Source: an uncultured Erysipelotrichaceae bacterium (GTDB lineage Bacteria; Bacillota_I; Bacilli_A; RF39; UBA660). Taken from it: DNA of 64,000 nucleotides. The notes beneath the pieces were generated by a model, which was given only the letters and a program-made list of their open reading frames with translations, did not search any database and was not told where the DNA came from. The first letter of the stretch is position 1, and every line of letters starts with the position of its first letter. Below are positions 1 through 8,969 of the stretch, one piece after another. Location of the stretch: NCBI GenBank assembly GCA_902795975.1, contig CADBNE010000029.1:22696-86695 (forward strand). Reading direction: 5' to 3'. Both the position numbers and the translations under genes were made by a program.

Positions 1-117
1 TTTCAATAGTTTTTGTAAAATTTCTTTATTTTTATTTAAAAATTATTTTTTTATTTTTTGAACTTTTTGATAATTTACTTTTTTTATATTTTTTAATTTT
101 TCTATAAAAAATATTTA
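1..117. other. AT-rich intergenic end, nothing identifiable
   Basis: Low-complexity A/T downstream of the giant gene's stop. No hairpin with T run and no ORF can be supported. Confidence 0.6.
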
Positions 118-3100
118 TTAAATTGACATTTTTTTATCATCTTCTACGCTCTTATTATACTCTCTTATTTTATCATATACAATAGTTTCAAATTTATTTA
201 TGTAATTATATTTTTTTTCTGCTTTATGATCATTAAATTTTCTATTTTCTTCTGTTATTGTATACATTAAAATTTCTAATATTTCTTTCCCATTTTCAAT
301 CTCACCAGATAATTTTAACATACTATTTATAAAATTATCTAAATCATCTGTTGTAATTATATTATCTAAATCCATCAAATTGTTCATATATCTAACTATT
401 ATTTTATTTATTAATAAATAGTTATTTGTAGATATCATTTCTTCTTTTAATTTATTTATTTCTTCTATTTCTTTTTTATTAATTTTAACTTTATTAATAA
501 TAAGTATAGGAATGCCAAAATTTTTAGATGCTTTTTCAGTCATTCTCCATAAATCAGTAGATTTTATCTTATCCATATTTAATGATTCATCCTCATTAAT
601 ATAATCTTTATTAGCTATAAATAATACATAATTAGGTAATCTCTTATAATTAATATTACTCTTATCATCTAAGTATTTTCTTTCTAAAACTATTTCATTA
701 TGATGATATCTTGTTTCATCTATCATAGTATCAGGTTGTAAAAAACAACAAGGCCTCATCAAACTAGTTGCAAATGATTCATTCATAGAATTAGACGCTA
801 TATCATCTGGAGAAGATAATAACATAGAATTATTCTCTAATTCATTAAATACTAATGTTGGATATTTAATATTTCTTGCAGTAGATAAATTTTGATTAGT
901 TATATAAGAAGTACATACCCCATGATTTTTCATTAATTCTATATTCCATTCATCTTTAAAATTAGCTGGTTCTTTATATTTAGAATTATATGCACCTAAT
1001 ACGTGTACTAATAAATTAACATTATCTTCTACTTCATATATATTATCTTCTATATTAATTATTTTATTACTAGATAATTTATCATTATATTGCTCAATAT
1101 ATATATTTCTTATTAATTGTTCTAACAATACAGAATATTTAAAATCTATATTTTCTATACTCAAATTTAAAAATACATTTTTTAAAATATCTATATCATC
1201 ACATTCCATTAAAAATATTAAATCATATAATATTTTTCTTATTTTAACATCATTTATTTTTTCTATATCTTCTTTTTTATAGCAGTATCTCCTATATATA
1301 AATTCTCCAGTAGAATAATTCATATTATAATATTTTTCTAATATTAAATCTTTTATACCATTTAAATCAAATAAAATATGACTATTAAAATATTCATTTT
1401 TCTTATCTATAAAATGATTTATATCAATAAAACTTTCTATATTATAATGATCGTTTTCCATATATAATATATTAATTAAATTATCTAAAAATGCTATATT
1501 TCTTCCTTTTGTAGTACCTTTTTTTAATGTATCTATTAATACATCCATACGTTTAAAGTTTTCATTAATACTTTTACACATATTATTAAAATTACCACTA
1601 TCTAAACTAGATACAACTTTATATAATATATCATTAACATTTATATCTAAATTTAGGCTATATAAATAGTTAATACATATATTAAATATTTTTAATTTAT
1701 TTTCATTTAACCTAGTAACTTTAAATAATAATCCTTTATCTGGTATTATTCTATTGATTGTTTCTATTCCTAAAAACAAAAATTTATCTGTTAATATTTC
1801 TAAATTCAAATTATAAAATAATTCTTTATTCTTAGCAAATAAATAACTTAAATTATATACAAATAAATCTCTATTACTTATTTTATATCCAATTAATACT
1901 TGGTCTAATAATATATTTAAATTCTTATGAGATACATTTTTTGGATAAAATAAACTTATTGAACATAATTTCTTTTGTTTAGTACTTTTAAGAATTATAT
2001 CAAATAATTCCTCATTATTTATAATTTGTTCCTTTATATTATCATTAAGCAAAGGTATAGTAATATTTTTAGTCCATATCTTTTCGAATAAGTCTCTATC
2101 TAATTTAAAATCTACATAATTTACTACATCTACTACATTGTTATCAATAGCTATCATAATAAATTTTTTATTATTTAAATTAACAGGTAAGTCAACTATT
2201 GCATTCTTTATACTATATCCTTTTTCTACAGCATATCTTATTATTTCTTCATAATCTTGATTAAATAAATTATTAAATTCTTCCTCTGTATATTTTTCTA
2301 TTATTTGAGTATTATATTTAATTATTTCTTTTAATCCTACTTTATTTATATAACTAGTTAATTTATCTATATTATTAAATTCATAATCATTTATAAATGC
2401 ATAACTTATTAATTCTTCATCAACCATATTATCATCAATATAATCTATTACATTGGGTAAATAATTAATAAGTGCTCTTACCTTATTTTTATCTTTTAAC
2501 CATTCTTTATCTATCATATCAATAGTAAGTTCATTATCTCTATTAGCTCTTAAAAATTGAGCCATAGGCTCACCATTTAAAAGATAAAAATCACCTCTTT
2601 TAATTACATATTCATAATCTAAATTAAATTGTTTATAAAATTCTTCCCCAACAGATCTATAGCATTTATTAGCAATTAATAATCTAGCCATTTTTTCATC
2701 AATAAGATTTTTAGGAACTTTAAATGTATAATCATCAATTCTTCCATATTTTAATGCATACATTATATAATTATAATTATTTTTTATAGTATTAGGTGTC
2801 TGATTTGATAATAAATATCCATAATCTAATATTGAATATACAAATTTTTCATTATTATAATATTTCTCATCATCTGGTTTTAAATTATAAAATAATGTAG
2901 TCATTCCTTTTATATGTAATTTAGCATAATATAATACATAATCTAAATTATCTTTTATTATATTTGGTGTATATAAATTAATTTCATATCCATAATCAAA
3001 TGCACTATATACTAATCCATTACTTGAATCATTTAATACTTCTTCAGGAACATATGGAATAATATGATTAAATGCTATCCATAATGGATTACTTCCATTA

Positions 3101-4881
3101 TAATAAGCAAAATATTTTTTTAAATAATCTACTTGATATAATACCTTAGGAGTCTTACCCTCTTCATATCTATAACCTTTTTCAATACATGGAATAACTA
3201 TATTTCTATCATTTAACATTTCATCAGATAAATTATTAATTAAATATATACTCCAAGTTATATCTTCAGATTGTATTAATTCTAATATATATTCTTTATT
3301 ATTAATAATTCTTTTATCAGTATCATTACTATAGAAATATCCATTTCTTATAGCATTCAATATAACACCATTACTTGGATCATTAATAATTTCATCACTT
3401 AATAACTTAAAGATATCATTTAAAGAATTAACATTAGTATCTCTTCTTTTTATACAACAATCACAGTAATAATATATAAAATCTTTATTTTCCAATATTT
3501 CTTTTGGTGTAGTATTAGTTATTTTATAACCTAATTCAATTATATCTTCTACTAAGTTATTATCTAATATTATATTAATATCACAATTATCAACTACATC
3601 TTTAAGTTTATAAGAACTCTTAGAATTAATAGTATTTATATAGTGTAATACATATTCTTTTATATGAAATAACTCTTCATGAGATGTAAATATATAATAA
3701 TCTTTATCCATCATATTATTTATTACATTATTAGATGGATCAAATTTAATACTATCAGATATTTTAGAATATAAATCACGTACATTTTTATTTACTTCTA
3801 TAAATTTATTAATATACTCTGGTTTAGTTAAAATTATATCGTATGTAGCACATCCATTATCTATAGCTTTATATACTATACCATTTGAAGGATTATCTAT
3901 TATATTTTTTCCAACATACTCAAACCAATAAAAATTACCTTTTTTTTCTATTACCTTGTCAGTATAATAATCTATATATGTTTCATTCTCTAAAACAAGC
4001 TTAGGAGTATGATTATTAATGGATAGCCCCTTATCAATATATGCTTTAACTATACCATTTGTATCATCTTTAATATATTCATCAGATATTCTATCTAGAT
4101 TTACAGTAGCATATTGATAATTATTTATATAATATAAAATAAATTTTGCATCTTTATTTAATAAATCAAATATCCTATTATCCATTCTTATTTTAACAGC
4201 GATCTTTACTAATTCAAATGCTTCTTCTTTAGTATAATTACTATAATTATTAATTATATATTTTATTGTATCTTGATTCTTTTCTAATGATTTAGATATA
4301 TAATAATAATTTTTATATAAATCACAATCTTGATATTTTTCATATGAATTATAAGAACCACCATGATTTAGTATTGTATCTATTATTTCGTTAGTAATAC
4401 CTTCTTTTTTAAATAAAAAACCATATTTACCATCTATACGTGCTAAAGGAAGAGTATATTTAGTATCACTAAATAATCTAGCATCATATCCTTTTTCATC
4501 AATACCATATCTAAAAAATTTATTCATAACAGTCTCAGTTAAACAATCATGTTCAATTAAAGAGTTTACAAATTCAACTCTTTCATCAGCAAAAAAACTA
4601 GCATTTTGCGCTATATAATCTATATAAGAAGTATCTTCATACATATAACTAGGAAGATTATTTATATCTATTATTCTTTTATTAATACAAATCATCGCAA
4701 TTTCTTTAGTTATTTTTTGATTAGAATAATAATTATAAATATAATCAAATCTATCTTTATACAAATCATTATTTCTACTAAGTAAACTTAATACTTCATT
4801 AATATTGTGACTATCTAAATATTCTTTAGTTTTATCCCAATTCAAATATCTTACAAGTTTTAAAAATTCATTATCGTTCAT
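118..4881 (-). CDS. Giant helical-repeat protein of unknown function (1587 aa)
   Basis: No family recognised. The protein is rich in Asn, Ile, Tyr, Lys and Asp and looks soluble, with no signal peptide or clear membrane segment. About residues 260-750 carry a degenerate repeat of roughly 50-70 residues with the pattern D-x-SNGIV-x2-AID-x-GY-x5-TP-x3-x-N-x2-YI-x-YY, suggesting an alpha-solenoid. A distinct C-terminal domain (about residues 1290-1470) contains MRPCCFLQP, a YHHNEIVLER motif near residue 1395 and a W-x9-NFGIPILIINK segment; the His/Glu cluster could be catalytic, but I cannot name a fold. The start follows GAGAGTGATAAC. It resembles the giant protein at 53433-58694 in repeat style (AID-x-GY motifs), not in its C-terminus. 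Confidence 0.75.
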   Translation of the reverse strand: MNDNEFLKLVRYLNWDKTKEYLDSHNINEVLSLLSRNNDLYKDRFDYIYNYYSNQKITKEIAMICINKRIIDINNLPSYMYEDTSYIDYIAQNASFFADERVEFVNSLIEHDCLTETVMNKFFRYGIDEKGYDARLFSDTKYTLPLARIDGKYGFLFKKEGITNEIIDTILNHGGSYNSYEKYQDCDLYKNYYYISKSLEKNQDTIKYIINNYSNYTKEEAFELVKIAVKIRMDNRIFDLLNKDAKFILYYINNYQYATVNLDRISDEYIKDDTNGIVKAYIDKGLSINNHTPKLVLENETYIDYYTDKVIEKKGNFYWFEYVGKNIIDNPSNGIVYKAIDNGCATYDIILTKPEYINKFIEVNKNVRDLYSKISDSIKFDPSNNVINNMMDKDYYIFTSHEELFHIKEYVLHYINTINSKSSYKLKDVVDNCDINIILDNNLVEDIIELGYKITNTTPKEILENKDFIYYYCDCCIKRRDTNVNSLNDIFKLLSDEIINDPSNGVILNAIRNGYFYSNDTDKRIINNKEYILELIQSEDITWSIYLINNLSDEMLNDRNIVIPCIEKGYRYEEGKTPKVLYQVDYLKKYFAYYNGSNPLWIAFNHIIPYVPEEVLNDSSNGLVYSAFDYGYEINLYTPNIIKDNLDYVLYYAKLHIKGMTTLFYNLKPDDEKYYNNEKFVYSILDYGYLLSNQTPNTIKNNYNYIMYALKYGRIDDYTFKVPKNLIDEKMARLLIANKCYRSVGEEFYKQFNLDYEYVIKRGDFYLLNGEPMAQFLRANRDNELTIDMIDKEWLKDKNKVRALINYLPNVIDYIDDNMVDEELISYAFINDYEFNNIDKLTSYINKVGLKEIIKYNTQIIEKYTEEEFNNLFNQDYEEIIRYAVEKGYSIKNAIVDLPVNLNNKKFIMIAIDNNVVDVVNYVDFKLDRDLFEKIWTKNITIPLLNDNIKEQIINNEELFDIILKSTKQKKLCSISLFYPKNVSHKNLNILLDQVLIGYKISNRDLFVYNLSYLFAKNKELFYNLNLEILTDKFLFLGIETINRIIPDKGLLFKVTRLNENKLKIFNICINYLYSLNLDINVNDILYKVVSSLDSGNFNNMCKSINENFKRMDVLIDTLKKGTTKGRNIAFLDNLINILYMENDHYNIESFIDINHFIDKKNEYFNSHILFDLNGIKDLILEKYYNMNYSTGEFIYRRYCYKKEDIEKINDVKIRKILYDLIFLMECDDIDILKNVFLNLSIENIDFKYSVLLEQLIRNIYIEQYNDKLSSNKIINIEDNIYEVEDNVNLLVHVLGAYNSKYKEPANFKDEWNIELMKNHGVCTSYITNQNLSTARNIKYPTLVFNELENNSMLLSSPDDIASNSMNESFATSLMRPCCFLQPDTMIDETRYHHNEIVLERKYLDDKSNINYKRLPNYVLFIANKDYINEDESLNMDKIKSTDLWRMTEKASKNFGIPILIINKVKINKKEIEEINKLKEEMISTNNYLLINKIIVRYMNNLMDLDNIITTDDLDNFINSMLKLSGEIENGKEILEILMYTITEENRKFNDHKAEKKYNYINKFETIVYDKIREYNKSVEDDKKMSI

Positions 4882-4918
4882 GTTATCACTCTCTATTATT
4901 ATTATATAAAAAATAAAT

Positions 4919-4945
4919 AAAAAAAAATAGACATAAGTCTATTTT
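4919..4945 (-). terminator. Terminator of the rplU-prp-rpmA operon
   Basis: On the minus strand AATAGAC-TTAT-GTCTATT forms a 7-bp stem followed by a run of T. The rpmA stop codon TAG lies inside the left arm of the stem. Confidence 0.8.
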
Positions 4946-5235
4946 CCTTCTTTTGTAGTATAAACACTTGCTTGTTTTTTATCTCTACCTAAACGTTCAA
5001 ATTTTACATATCCACTAATTTTAGCATATAAAGTATCATCTGATCCAATACCTACATTTGTACCTGGATAAATTCTAGTTCCTCTTTGTCTATATATAAT
5101 AGAACCACCAGTTACATATTCTCCATCAGCAGCTTTAGCTCCTAATCTCTTAGATTCTGAATCACGTCCGTTCTTAGTTGAACCTTGACCTTTTTTGTGA
5201 GCAAATAATTGGATATTTAATGCCATAAATTTCAT
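4939..5235 (-). CDS. rpmA: 50S ribosomal protein L27
   Basis: L27 of the large subunit, lying near the peptidyl-transferase centre. The core [20 protein letters not shown] is diagnostic. The N-terminus [11 protein letters not shown] matches the Bacillota-type extension that must be removed by the Prp protease after the LQLF-A-like motif before L27 functions; the prp gene is immediately upstream. The ATG at 5235 is chosen because AGGAGG sits 8 nt before it; the GTG at 5244 falls inside that Shine-Dalgarno sequence. Last gene of the rplU-prp-rpmA operon, in the same order as in Bacillus subtilis. Confidence 0.97.
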   Translation of the reverse strand: MKFMALNIQLFAHKKGQGSTKNGRDSESKRLGAKAADGEYVTGGSIIYRQRGTRIYPGTNVGIGSDDTLYAKISGYVKFERLGRDKKQASVYTTKEGK

Positions 5236-5252
5236 TATAAGCACCTCCTACC

Positions 5253-5555
5253 TTAGTTTATTTTAATATTTTCTTTATAATCTTCCGATAGTTTTGTTAA
5301 TAAAGTTATCATATTATTTACTAATTTATCAATAACTTCATCATGTTTTAATATACCTATCTCTAATAGTCCATCAGATTCTGTATAAACTAAACAGTCC
5401 TCATTTATACTTATCAAAGCATTTACTGTTGTAATTGCTATACAAGATACGGATGCACAAACGATATCATAACCTTCATCTGCATATTCTGCATGTCCTG
5501 ATATCCTTATAAAATTAACTACATCATCTTTTTTCTTAATATCTATTGTAATCAT
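5253..5555 (-). CDS. prp: Ribosomal-processing cysteine protease Prp
   Basis: Small dimeric cysteine protease (YsxB family) that trims the N-terminal extension of L27. Length of 100 residues is typical. The catalytic His is in SGHAEYA and the catalytic Cys in DIVCASVS, both at the expected positions (about residues 21 and 33). It sits between rplU and rpmA, 2 nt from rplU, the standard arrangement. Its presence matches the cleavable N-terminus of the neighbouring L27. Confidence 0.95.
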   Translation of the reverse strand: MITIDIKKKDDVVNFIRISGHAEYADEGYDIVCASVSCIAITTVNALISINEDCLVYTESDGLLEIGILKHDEVIDKLVNNMITLLTKLSEDYKENIKIN

Positions 5556-5557
5556 AA

Positions 5558-5860
5558 TTATTTTTCTTTAATAGATTTAATTTCAACTTTAGTATATGGT
5601 TGACGATGACCTTGAGTTTTATGATAATTCTTTTTAGGATTGTATTTGTATACAACTACTTTTTTAGCTTTACCTTGTCTTACTACAGAAGCAACAACTT
5701 TAGCTCCTTTAACGTATGGACTACCAGCTTTACCATTTACCATTAAAACTTTATCGAAAGTAACTTCTTTACCCTCTTCAACATCAAGTTTTTCAACATA
5801 AAGAACTGTACCTTCTTCAACATAATATTGTTTTCCACCAGTTTCAATAACAGCTTTCAT
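5558..5860 (-). CDS. rplU: 50S ribosomal protein L21
   Basis: L21 binds 23S rRNA in the large subunit. The 100-residue protein begins [17 protein letters not shown], the standard L21 start, and contains [24 protein letters not shown] C-terminal residues that match the family ([19 protein letters not shown]). The frame stays open upstream to 5986, but the real start is the ATG at 5860, preceded by AAAGGAGG; upstream lie a leader and a good promoter. First gene of the rplU-prp-rpmA operon. Confidence 0.97.
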   Translation of the reverse strand: MKAVIETGGKQYYVEEGTVLYVEKLDVEEGKEVTFDKVLMVNGKAGSPYVKGAKVVASVVRQGKAKKVVVYKYNPKKNYHKTQGHRQPYTKVEIKSIKEK

Positions 5861-5950
5861 ATTTTCCTCCTTTAATAATCTAAGACTCGCCATTAAGGTC
5901 ATAACAGTTAAATACCTTTTCTGTGCGGTTGTAGAATGAGGTTCTACACA
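5861..5950 (-). promoter_or_regulatory. Putative L21 ribosomal-protein leader
   Basis: A roughly 90-nt untranslated leader runs from the predicted transcript start to rplU. It has a hairpin at 5930-5948 (TGTAGAA-CCTCA-TTCTACA on the minus strand), then ACCGCACAGAAAAGGT and a second pairing AGGT/ACCT. The position in front of rplU and the ACCGC-x-CAGA-like segment resemble the L21 autoregulatory leader known in Bacillota. A covariance-model search would be needed to confirm it. Confidence 0.6.
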
Positions 5951-5957
5951 ATTAAAG

Positions 5958-5986
5958 ATTTTAACACATAACCCTTTATTTGTCAA
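5958..5986 (-). promoter_or_regulatory. Sigma-A promoter of rplU operon
   Basis: Minus strand: TTGACA (5986-5981), a 17-nt spacer, then TAAAAT (5963-5958). Near-consensus vegetative promoter; transcription would begin near 5950. Confidence 0.85.
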
Positions 5987-6020
5987 ACATTTCCCTTAAT
6001 TTTTAAAGAAAAAATTCAAA

Positions 6021-7649
6021 TTATATTATTTTTTTACTCTTTAAATATTTCTTTTCAAAATCATATACATCCTTTATTATAGTAATATCTGTTTTTATAC
6101 CTCTTATTCTATCACAAAATGGTGTATAAAATGCATCTGCATCATTTATTACTATATCATCTTTATGAAGCATTATATCACTAGAAACACCACTTGTAAG
6201 ATTTAATGCTTCATCACTTGGTTCTAACCTTTTATTCCAATATATTTTATTATCTTTTTCTAACTTACTAAAATTAGTACTATTAGGATCAATCCATATT
6301 ATTCCCAATTTTCTTAAATTTAAATATAATTTTTCTTTTTCTTCTTTTGTTGGTTTATAACTAGGTACATATTCTTGAACTTCAAATATTACTTCATCTA
6401 ATCCAAATTTAATAATTTTTCTCATTAATGGTTTAATTATATAAGGATTATTAGGATAATTTAAAGTTAATCTCATTTTAGCACGTCCTATTTTAAGCAC
6501 CTTATTACCTATCTTATAAACTCTTGATGAACGTCCTATACCAATTCTTTTTATATCCTCATAATGTTTAATATTTTCATTTTCCATTATTTCATCAACA
6601 ATAAGTCTTACTATTTCTTTAGCATCCTTATATACATTAATATTTTTTTTATCAACTATAGGCATAACCATAGAATTTAAAAAATATTCTTTATTACCAT
6701 CTATGCATGTAATAATCTTATCTAAATATTTAGTACCATATATTTTTTCAACATTCTCAAGTAATATAAATATATCTTCAGTATTTATACATATTAATTC
6801 TAAATAATTGTCAAATATAAATTCTATTACATTTTCTGGGATTTTAATAAAATGACTTGTAAACCAATTATCTATAGCTATACCATTAAATATATATTTT
6901 TCTAATAAATATATAAGTTTTTTATCATCTTCAGACATTTTCTCAAATAATTGTTTTTCAAATCTTGTCTTGTACTTAGATATAATTTTTATAGTATCTT
7001 CTTTTAATAACTCTGAACTAGGAAAAAATTGTACTATATGATCTACTAATTCATATATGTAAAATGAATTCATATCACAATTAAATCTATATATATCTTC
7101 ATTAGTTTTTCTATATATATCATATTTATCCTTACATATTTTAGTAACATATCTGTCAATAGCATATATATATTTATCATAAAATCCATCTACATTAGTT
7201 AAGTTAGGGTTTAATATATAATCACAATCAGTATATTCTGTAAAAATAGTTATTAATCCAAAATTAAATATTTGATTTAAATTATTTGTTATCATAGTAC
7301 CAATACTTTTAGGAAACAAACAGTTATTTAATAAACAATCAATACTTTTATTTAACTTATTATGTGATTCATAACGTTCTGCATTACTAGAATTAATATC
7401 TATATCTTCTTTAATAACTTTATATAACCTATCAGGAATATAATCTCTTTTTCTTATAAACTCACACATCTTATCATCAAGAAAAGACATAAACGATTTA
7501 TCATTTATGTAAGATTCATCAATTTTATTACTTTCATAAATTAAGAAATCTACTAATTTGTAATCTAATTCTTTATCTATTTTTTTACTAATTAGCTTTT
7601 TCTTAATTTTGAAATACTTTTTACTTTCTAATAATTCCCTAATAGTCAT
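6021..7649 (-). CDS. Protein with C-terminal protein-kinase-like domain
   Basis: Unnamed family, 542 aa. The first about 350 residues are helical and unrecognised. The C-terminal part looks like a small atypical kinase: glycine loop GIGRSSRVYKIG (about 370-381), a VLKIG lysine (about 386), WIDPNSTNF (452-460), comparable to the catalytic-loop D-x-N pattern, and VINDADAFY (501-508), comparable to DFG. These suggest ATP binding, perhaps lipopolysaccharide-kinase or HipA-like rather than canonical Ser/Thr kinase. It interrupts the usually conserved spoIVFB-rplU adjacency. Activity is inferred, not shown. Confidence 0.65.
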   Translation of the reverse strand: MTIRELLESKKYFKIKKKLISKKIDKELDYKLVDFLIYESNKIDESYINDKSFMSFLDDKMCEFIRKRDYIPDRLYKVIKEDIDINSSNAERYESHNKLNKSIDCLLNNCLFPKSIGTMITNNLNQIFNFGLITIFTEYTDCDYILNPNLTNVDGFYDKYIYAIDRYVTKICKDKYDIYRKTNEDIYRFNCDMNSFYIYELVDHIVQFFPSSELLKEDTIKIISKYKTRFEKQLFEKMSEDDKKLIYLLEKYIFNGIAIDNWFTSHFIKIPENVIEFIFDNYLELICINTEDIFILLENVEKIYGTKYLDKIITCIDGNKEYFLNSMVMPIVDKKNINVYKDAKEIVRLIVDEIMENENIKHYEDIKRIGIGRSSRVYKIGNKVLKIGRAKMRLTLNYPNNPYIIKPLMRKIIKFGLDEVIFEVQEYVPSYKPTKEEKEKLYLNLRKLGIIWIDPNSTNFSKLEKDNKIYWNKRLEPSDEALNLTSGVSSDIMLHKDDIVINDADAFYTPFCDRIRGIKTDITIIKDVYDFEKKYLKSKKII

Positions 7650-7705
7650 AAATACCCCTTATTTGACAAGTATTCTAACACTCACCTTATATTTAGTCAA
7701 ATTTA

Positions 7706-8422
7706 TTATTTTTTAAATATTTTACTAAGTATTTTATATTCATTTACTATTTTATTATTTATATAAAAATAGTTATTTTTACTTCTTTTCATACTATATA
7801 TTTTATTACCAATAATTATATTATTTTTCTTAAATATATATTTATATTTATATCTTTCATATAAAAACTTTAACATAGTATTATGTATATTTTTATTATA
7901 TTTATAAACATCATATAATAAATTTAATAATACTACTATACTTATAAAATCAAAATTATATATTATTAAAATAATAATAGTAATATAAGAAATAATATAT
8001 ACATAAATGTATGATTTATAATAACTAGATAATTTATTAAATAATAAAAATAATATTTTAGAACCATCTAATGGATATATAGGTAATAAATTAAATATAA
8101 GAATAAAATAATGATATTTAGTTGGATATATCATATAAAATACTATTTGAAATAATGGACCCATAATAAGTATTAAAAATTCTTCTATCATAGAAGAATT
8201 TAAATTATTACTAAATGTAGTCATACATCCAAATGGATATATAGTTACTTTATCTATTTTCCATCTAAGTATAATGCTTGCAAAGATATGTCCTAACTCG
8301 TGAATAATTATTACTAATGTATATAAAAAGTAATATTTAAGTAAACCTGTAAATGTCATTATAACTAATACTAAATAATATAATGGATGTATTACAATAC
8401 TAGATTTTATCTTGTATATCAA
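7706..8422 (-). CDS. spoIVFB: SpoIVFB-like intramembrane metalloprotease (M50)
   Basis: Site-2-type intramembrane protease; in Bacillus SpoIVFB cuts the pro-sequence from pro-sigma-K in the mother cell. The zinc motif HELGH is at residues 41-45 and the third ligand motif NLLPIYPLDG at about 111-120, with IYPFG between them as in SpoIVFB. Several transmembrane segments; 238 aa. Starts at TTG 8422, overlapping the upstream spoIVFA gene by 23 nt. The order spoIVFA-spoIVFB-(one gene)-rplU-prp-rpmA matches B. subtilis, and a pro-sigma-K gene lies at 61257-61940. Confidence 0.88.
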   Translation of the reverse strand: MIYKIKSSIVIHPLYYLVLVIMTFTGLLKYYFLYTLVIIIHELGHIFASIILRWKIDKVTIYPFGCMTTFSNNLNSSMIEEFLILIMGPLFQIVFYMIYPTKYHYFILIFNLLPIYPLDGSKILFLLFNKLSSYYKSYIYVYIISYITIIILIIYNFDFISIVVLLNLLYDVYKYNKNIHNTMLKFLYERYKYKYIFKKNNIIIGNKIYSMKRSKNNYFYINNKIVNEYKILSKIFKK

Positions 8423-8918
8423 TTATTTTTCCATCTTTCTTATATACTAAATATAAATTATTATTACAATTACCTATCAAGCTTCCTTTATCTATATAAT
8501 CATATAACTTAACATTTACATTACTTAAATTACCATACCATATATTTACACCATCTAACCCTTCTACAATAACTACATTACCATACCCTTCCTTTTTACC
8601 TATAAATATTACTAATCCTGTATCTAAGTTAGGTACTAAATATTCATCTTCTACACTTAATTTAAGACCTTCTTTATATTTTTCTTTATTACTATATACT
8701 AATTGTTCATTAAATACTGGAGTTAATATTTTTTTATCTATTAATGCATTACTACCTAAATATTTTCTATATAAACTATATATTTTACTAAATGATATAT
8801 TTTCACTATATACATAATTATATACTAATCTTTTAACCTTCTTATTAGATTTAATAAGTATTAAACTAAATAAAGTTATAATAGTAATAATAAATACTTT
8901 AGATATAAATTTAAACAT
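8400..8918 (-). CDS. spoIVFA: SpoIVFA-like regulator of SpoIVFB
   Basis: Membrane protein (172 aa) with one N-terminal transmembrane segment (about residues 4-22) and an extracellular LytM/M23-like domain: VPNLDTGLVIFIGKKEGYGN, then a GNLSNVNVK...DKGSLIGN pattern. The zinc ligands of active M23 peptidases are missing (the usual HxHFE position reads NLYLVYK), as in SpoIVFA, which is a non-catalytic inhibitor and anchor of SpoIVFB. Position directly upstream of and overlapping spoIVFB makes the assignment strong. Confidence 0.8.
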   Translation of the reverse strand: MFKFISKVFIITIITLFSLILIKSNKKVKRLVYNYVYSENISFSKIYSLYRKYLGSNALIDKKILTPVFNEQLVYSNKEKYKEGLKLSVEDEYLVPNLDTGLVIFIGKKEGYGNVVIVEGLDGVNIWYGNLSNVNVKLYDYIDKGSLIGNCNNNLYLVYKKDGKIIDIQDKI

Positions 8919-8940
8919 ATTATCACCTATTAAAGTATAT

Positions 8941-8969
8941 AAAAAAAGAGTTATTTTATAACTCTTTAT
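8941..8969 (-). terminator. Terminator after the rhodanese/BIG2 gene
   Basis: Minus strand AAGAGTTAT-AAA-ATAACTCTT followed by TTTTT: 9-bp stem. It separates the 8966-11126 gene pair from spoIVFA. Confidence 0.8.

Noticed and set aside
1..117. Regulatory RNA at the window edge
   Set aside because: Only low-complexity A/T; no stem with T run.
8400..8918. Active LytM/M23 zinc endopeptidase
   Set aside because: The HxH zinc motif is missing; position and topology match the non-catalytic SpoIVFA.
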